9,604 nucleotides of DNA from JANXXV01 sp038230275 (GTDB lineage Bacteria > Acidobacteriota > Terriglobia > Bryobacterales > Bryobacteraceae). Location: contig JBBRNO010000197.1 in the NCBI GenBank assembly GCA_038230275.1, positions 1 to 9,604 on the forward strand. Reading direction: 5' to 3'. The position numbers and the translations under genes are program-made. The notes under the pieces are model-generated. The model worked only from the letters and a program-made list of their open reading frames with translations. It did no database searches and was not told the origin of the DNA. Below, in pieces: positions 7,209 through 9,604 of this stretch; the first letter of the stretch is position 1, and each line of letters begins with the position of its first letter.

Positions 7209-7864
7209 TTCGGTTTGGAGTTAGAAGCCCAGAAATAGGCTCTTGGCCATCGACGCCGCCCGATTCCCGATAGCACCCAGCCGGATCAAATCGACGGCAA
7301 CGCCGCATCTGGAACTTCGATGATTTGCCGACAAATCGTCAACTCGATGGGCTACCGAATGGTCGCCTCGGGCGTCATCGTACTCCCTGAGGATGCTGTC
7401 GTGGACCCCACGGCCAACTTGGTCTTTCCGGCTACGCAGGGGATCTGATCCGCAAACCGGATACAGCGTGAGGCTGAAAGCGCTGTTCGAGTTGACGGAT
7501 CCGATGCTGTGGGGCCAAGGAAGGTCCCTGACCTAATGCGGAAGGCGACCGAAACGGAGTCCGGATAACAAGGTCTGGCCAAGACTCCACTCCCATTGAA
7601 ATTATCCAGGGCTATCCGGCGTCGACTTGTCGAAGAGCGCCCTACTGGACTTCGTCGCCCCGATGTCTAATTCTGGGAGGTTGACGAGGTGCTGCACTCG
7701 ATTCTGGATGGATAGCGCGCCACTCGGAAAGTGAAGCCGCGCTGCGCTGGCGTCCGCACATTCCTCCCGGAGAGTCCCTTCCCCGGAAAGTAGCCGATCC
7801 CGCGCCATCTGACAGTCGCGCCTCGACCGGACATGCCAACGTGCAGGTGGGGGGCAACGTTCGC
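7209..7864. other. Decayed or unrecognised stretch downstream of the hydrolase
   Basis: No complete gene is supported. On the plus strand, 7239-7448 stays open and includes a protein-like segment, GYRMVASGVIVLPEDAVVDP, ending at TGA 7446-7448; a different frame continues with LKALFELTDPMLWGQ (about 7474-7518), as if one coding remnant were frameshifted. On the minus strand, about 7602-7810 reads LREECADASAARLHFPSGAL and SIQNRVQHLVNLPELDIGA before a stop at 7602-7604, also protein-like. I recognise neither family. No ribosome binding site precedes either one, and the minus frame runs upstream into an out-of-frame reading of the transporter pseudogene. After the hydrolase stop I found only a 4-bp stem (agcc/ggct near 7230-7242), too weak to call a terminator. 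Confidence 0.45.
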
Positions 7865-8218
7865 TTACTCCGCCATCAAATATATCGAAACCGACGCCAG
7901 CGCCATGCCGGCGATCAGAGCCGGTCCCGGAACAGTGCGATATAAGGCCAGCGAGAGAATAATCGTCAGGACAGGTGCCATCGCGGTCATGGGGGTAACG
8001 ATAATCTCCTTTCCATATCGCATGGCATACACCAGACAGAGGGCGCCGATCTAATTGAGAATCTGTATCGCTGCCGCGGCGGGGGCACCGGAAAGGCCCC
8101 AATTGACCGGCTTAGCGAAGTTGGTCATCAGGATCGCTCAACACCGCGGGATAAGGCACACGCGTCTGAATATGGCGCCGAAGACGTAAACAACCCCAAG
8201 CAAAATCAAATAATGCAC
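7865..8218 (-). pseudogene. DMT/EamA family transporter pseudogene, copy 2
   Basis: The minus strand from GTG at 8218-8216 to TAA at 7867-7865 is one 118-codon frame with two internal stops, TGA at codon 27 (8140-8138) and TAG at codon 56 (8053-8051). It starts VHYLILLGVVYVFGAIF, a first membrane helix. After the TGA it continues MTNFAKPVNWGLSGAPAAAA, then IGALCLVYAMRYGKEIIVTP, MTAMAPVLTIILSLALY, and PALIAGMALASVSIYLMAE at the end. The Y-A-x-R-x-G-K-x-I-I-V-x-P-x-T-A pattern and four-helix layout match small single-domain drug/metabolite transporters (EamA fold, about 135-140 residues), so roughly 20 residues seem to be missing after the first helix. This is a dead inner-membrane transporter gene. 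It lies 34 bases downstream of the propeller gene on the same strand and may once have been co-transcribed with it. Confidence 0.75.
7887..8091. repeat. Direct repeat, partner of 219-401
   Basis: This segment of the transporter pseudogene has a diverged second copy at 219-401 in the same orientation. The alignment is continuous apart from a 21-base gap and two small indels of 1-2 bases. The two copies bracket the intervening 7.5 kb that carries hicBA, the ATPase remnant, the receptor and the hydrolase. Confidence 0.7.
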
Positions 8219-8252
8219 GGCCTGTCTATCGGAACCACGAAGCTTTCAAAAT

Positions 8253-9152
8253 CTATTTGTCATCCAGAACGCGAACCATGGTCAGAGACTTAACCATCTC
8301 ATGATCCGCGAACTTCCAGACTATCCGTTTGTCGCGTGTAACTTCGAATGCGTGGGCGCCTTTGCCTTCCTGGCCGCGAAGAAAATTTCCGATTACCAGA
8401 TTGCCATTCCTAAGCACCTGCAGACTGGTAATCCAAGTAAGGTTTAACTCAGGTACTTCTTCTGCCTTTAGCTCCCAAACCGTTTTGTGTCCTGGGGTCA
8501 CTTCAATGATTCGCCCCTGGGTTCCACATCCGATCAACGTGTTCCCATTCGGCAAACGAATCGCCTCGAAAACAGAGCTCACGCCCGGATACTCCCAGAC
8601 TCGCTCACCCGCCGGAGTAACTTCCCGCACCACACCCTCTCCTTCGTGGGCTGCCAGGATGTTGCCATTTTCAAAACGGTGCACCATCCGGACCTGCCGG
8701 TGAAACTGCGCCTCGCTGGTCGTCAGCTTAACAGTGGAAACCGTTTCGCCTTTGGAGTTGATTTCCAGCACCTGGCAAGTTCCTTGCTCCGCCAGTAAGG
8801 TATTGCCATTCGGCCGGCGTTCGCAAGTCATCACCTGCGAACTCTTGCTCACATACCGCCATACGACGTTTTGCTGACGGTCCACTTCCTCTGCGCCCGT
8901 TGGACTGCCACCAAAGGCGTACACCACATTGCCGGTGGGAAGCAGTTGGAACATCACGCATGCACTGGGAACCTTATGCTCCCAGGTGATCTTCCCATCG
9001 GCTGACACCTCAATGATCCGGTTGCCTCCCGGTCCTTGGTATTGTGCCAGCATGATCCGATGTCGAATGGGCTTTTCTTGGGCTATCAGGCCGAAGGGTA
9101 TCGACGCAATCAGGCAACAGAGGGCTAAGGGACGTCGCGCAAAGAAATTCAT
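8253..9152 (-). CDS. Exported beta-propeller protein with NGN repeats
   Basis: The 299-residue product begins MNFFARRPLALCCLIASIPFGLIAQ, a clear signal peptide likely cleaved after LIA, so it should be periplasmic or secreted. The mature part is a series of propeller-type repeats. Each has a hydrophobic strand, (P/E/R)-(N/T)-GN, a V/I/L-rich strand, then I/V-x-E-V or V-W-x-(Y/L/F). GN occurs at about residues 75, 116, 163, 203 and 250, and W-E/R/K strands at 57, 98, 186, 226 and 279. The spacing of about 41-47 residues matches PQQ-like or arylsulfotransferase-type propeller blades. No catalytic residues or cofactor motif can be picked out, so a binding or scaffold role is as likely as an enzymatic one. 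The ATG at 9152-9150 gives the signal peptide at the exact N-terminus; a weak purine tract (GGTAGAGAA) lies about 8-16 bases upstream. The stop is TAG at 8255-8253. Confidence 0.8.
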   Translation of the reverse strand: MNFFARRPLALCCLIASIPFGLIAQEKPIRHRIMLAQYQGPGGNRIIEVSADGKITWEHKVPSACVMFQLLPTGNVVYAFGGSPTGAEEVDRQQNVVWRYVSKSSQVMTCERRPNGNTLLAEQGTCQVLEINSKGETVSTVKLTTSEAQFHRQVRMVHRFENGNILAAHEGEGVVREVTPAGERVWEYPGVSSVFEAIRLPNGNTLIGCGTQGRIIEVTPGHKTVWELKAEEVPELNLTWITSLQVLRNGNLVIGNFLRGQEGKGAHAFEVTRDKRIVWKFADHEMVKSLTMVRVLDDK

Positions 9153-9470
9153 ATAGTCAATTCTCTACCAAATCACTCCGAGCCTGAGTGGAAAACTTCT
9201 GCCATCGTCAACTGACGCCGCTCTCGCGTTTTGAACCCACCTTCGGTATCCGAGACTTGGGCAGGGAAGCCTAACCGTTTCGCAGTGGTCCGCACGCGCG
9301 CCGAGTCTTATCGAGGGTGCAGAGAAGTTGGGGATTCAGATACTTGACGCAAACTGAGCGGCACGAAACCCTCATGAGTTTACAAATAGCGATGTCTGTT
9401 TTTGGCACTTGAAATGAAATCCAGGCGGGAAACCGCTCAACGACCGGTGTTTCTAACTCTTTGAGGGGAA
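9153..9470. other. Spacer between the tRNA and the propeller gene, no gene recognised
   Basis: A minus-strand open frame at 9271-9519 runs out of the tRNA. Its first residues (VPGSNPGSP) are just the T-arm read as codons, and the rest (ERFPAWISFQVPKTDIAI, then LMRVSCRSVCVKYL) matches no protein family I know. It has no independent start or ribosome binding site. The stretch must hold the propeller gene's promoter; a TTGACG-like -35 (minus, 9211-9206) is present, but no acceptable -10 lies at the right distance. The position directly 3' of a tRNA is a common integration site, but no integrase motif or duplicated tRNA end is visible here. Confidence 0.45.
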
Positions 9471-9547
<77 letters not shown>

Positions 9548-9604
9548 AACTGTGTGTACTAAACTAGTCTACCGCACACCTGCTGCCGCAATACGCGCTT
9601 GTGC

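Noticed and set aside
7225..7245. Terminator after the hydrolase gene
   Set aside because: Only a 4-bp stem (agcc/ggct) with an 8-base loop and no T-run.
9183..9211. Promoter for the propeller gene with a TTGACG -35 on the minus strand
   Set aside because: No sequence resembling TATAAT lies 16-19 bases downstream.

Overview
The window looks like a piece of a GC-rich Acidobacteriota chromosome, probably near Solibacter/Bryobacterales. That placement is an inference from gene content: a very large Oar-type TonB-dependent receptor with an N-terminal carboxypeptidase-regulatory-like domain, next to a secreted esterase-like hydrolase, is typical of that group. No phylogenetic marker gene is present to confirm it.

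Layout. Bases 1-213 are the C-terminal end of a glucose/sorbosone-dehydrogenase-like beta-propeller enzyme on the plus strand. Bases 214-1830 form a decayed accessory stretch. It holds a scrap of a DMT/EamA transporter gene (minus), an intact HicB-type antitoxin overlapping a HicA toxin gene interrupted by an amber codon (both minus), and a frameshifted, truncated AAA+ ATPase remnant (plus). A good -10 box (1853-1858) and a strong ribosome binding site (1912-1916) then lead into the main module: a 1057-residue TonB-dependent receptor (1924-5097) and, 5 bases later, a 701-residue exported protein with two alpha/beta-hydrolase-like halves (5103-7208). The second half has lost the nucleophile motif. 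Bases 7209-7864 contain only unrecognised or decayed sequence. Bases 7865-8218 are a better-preserved remnant of a DMT/EamA transporter, homologous to the scrap at 219-401 and in the same orientation. Bases 8253-9152 (minus) encode an exported protein of about five NGN beta-propeller repeats. Bases 9471-9547 (minus) are a tRNA-Pro(GGG) with an encoded CCA end.

How it fits together. The receptor and hydrolase most likely form one transcription unit in which an outer-membrane receptor imports a compound that the exported hydrolase de-esterifies or otherwise processes. The substrate cannot be read from sequence. The minus-strand propeller protein is probably also exported, but nothing ties it to the same pathway. 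The module is bracketed by two decayed copies of one transporter gene in direct orientation, with a broken toxin gene and a broken transposition-type ATPase on its left. This suggests a history of duplication, insertion and decay around it. I see no convincing evidence for a wholly new system. The points most worth checking are the paired transporter remnants, the crippled HicBA locus and the half-dead tandem hydrolase.
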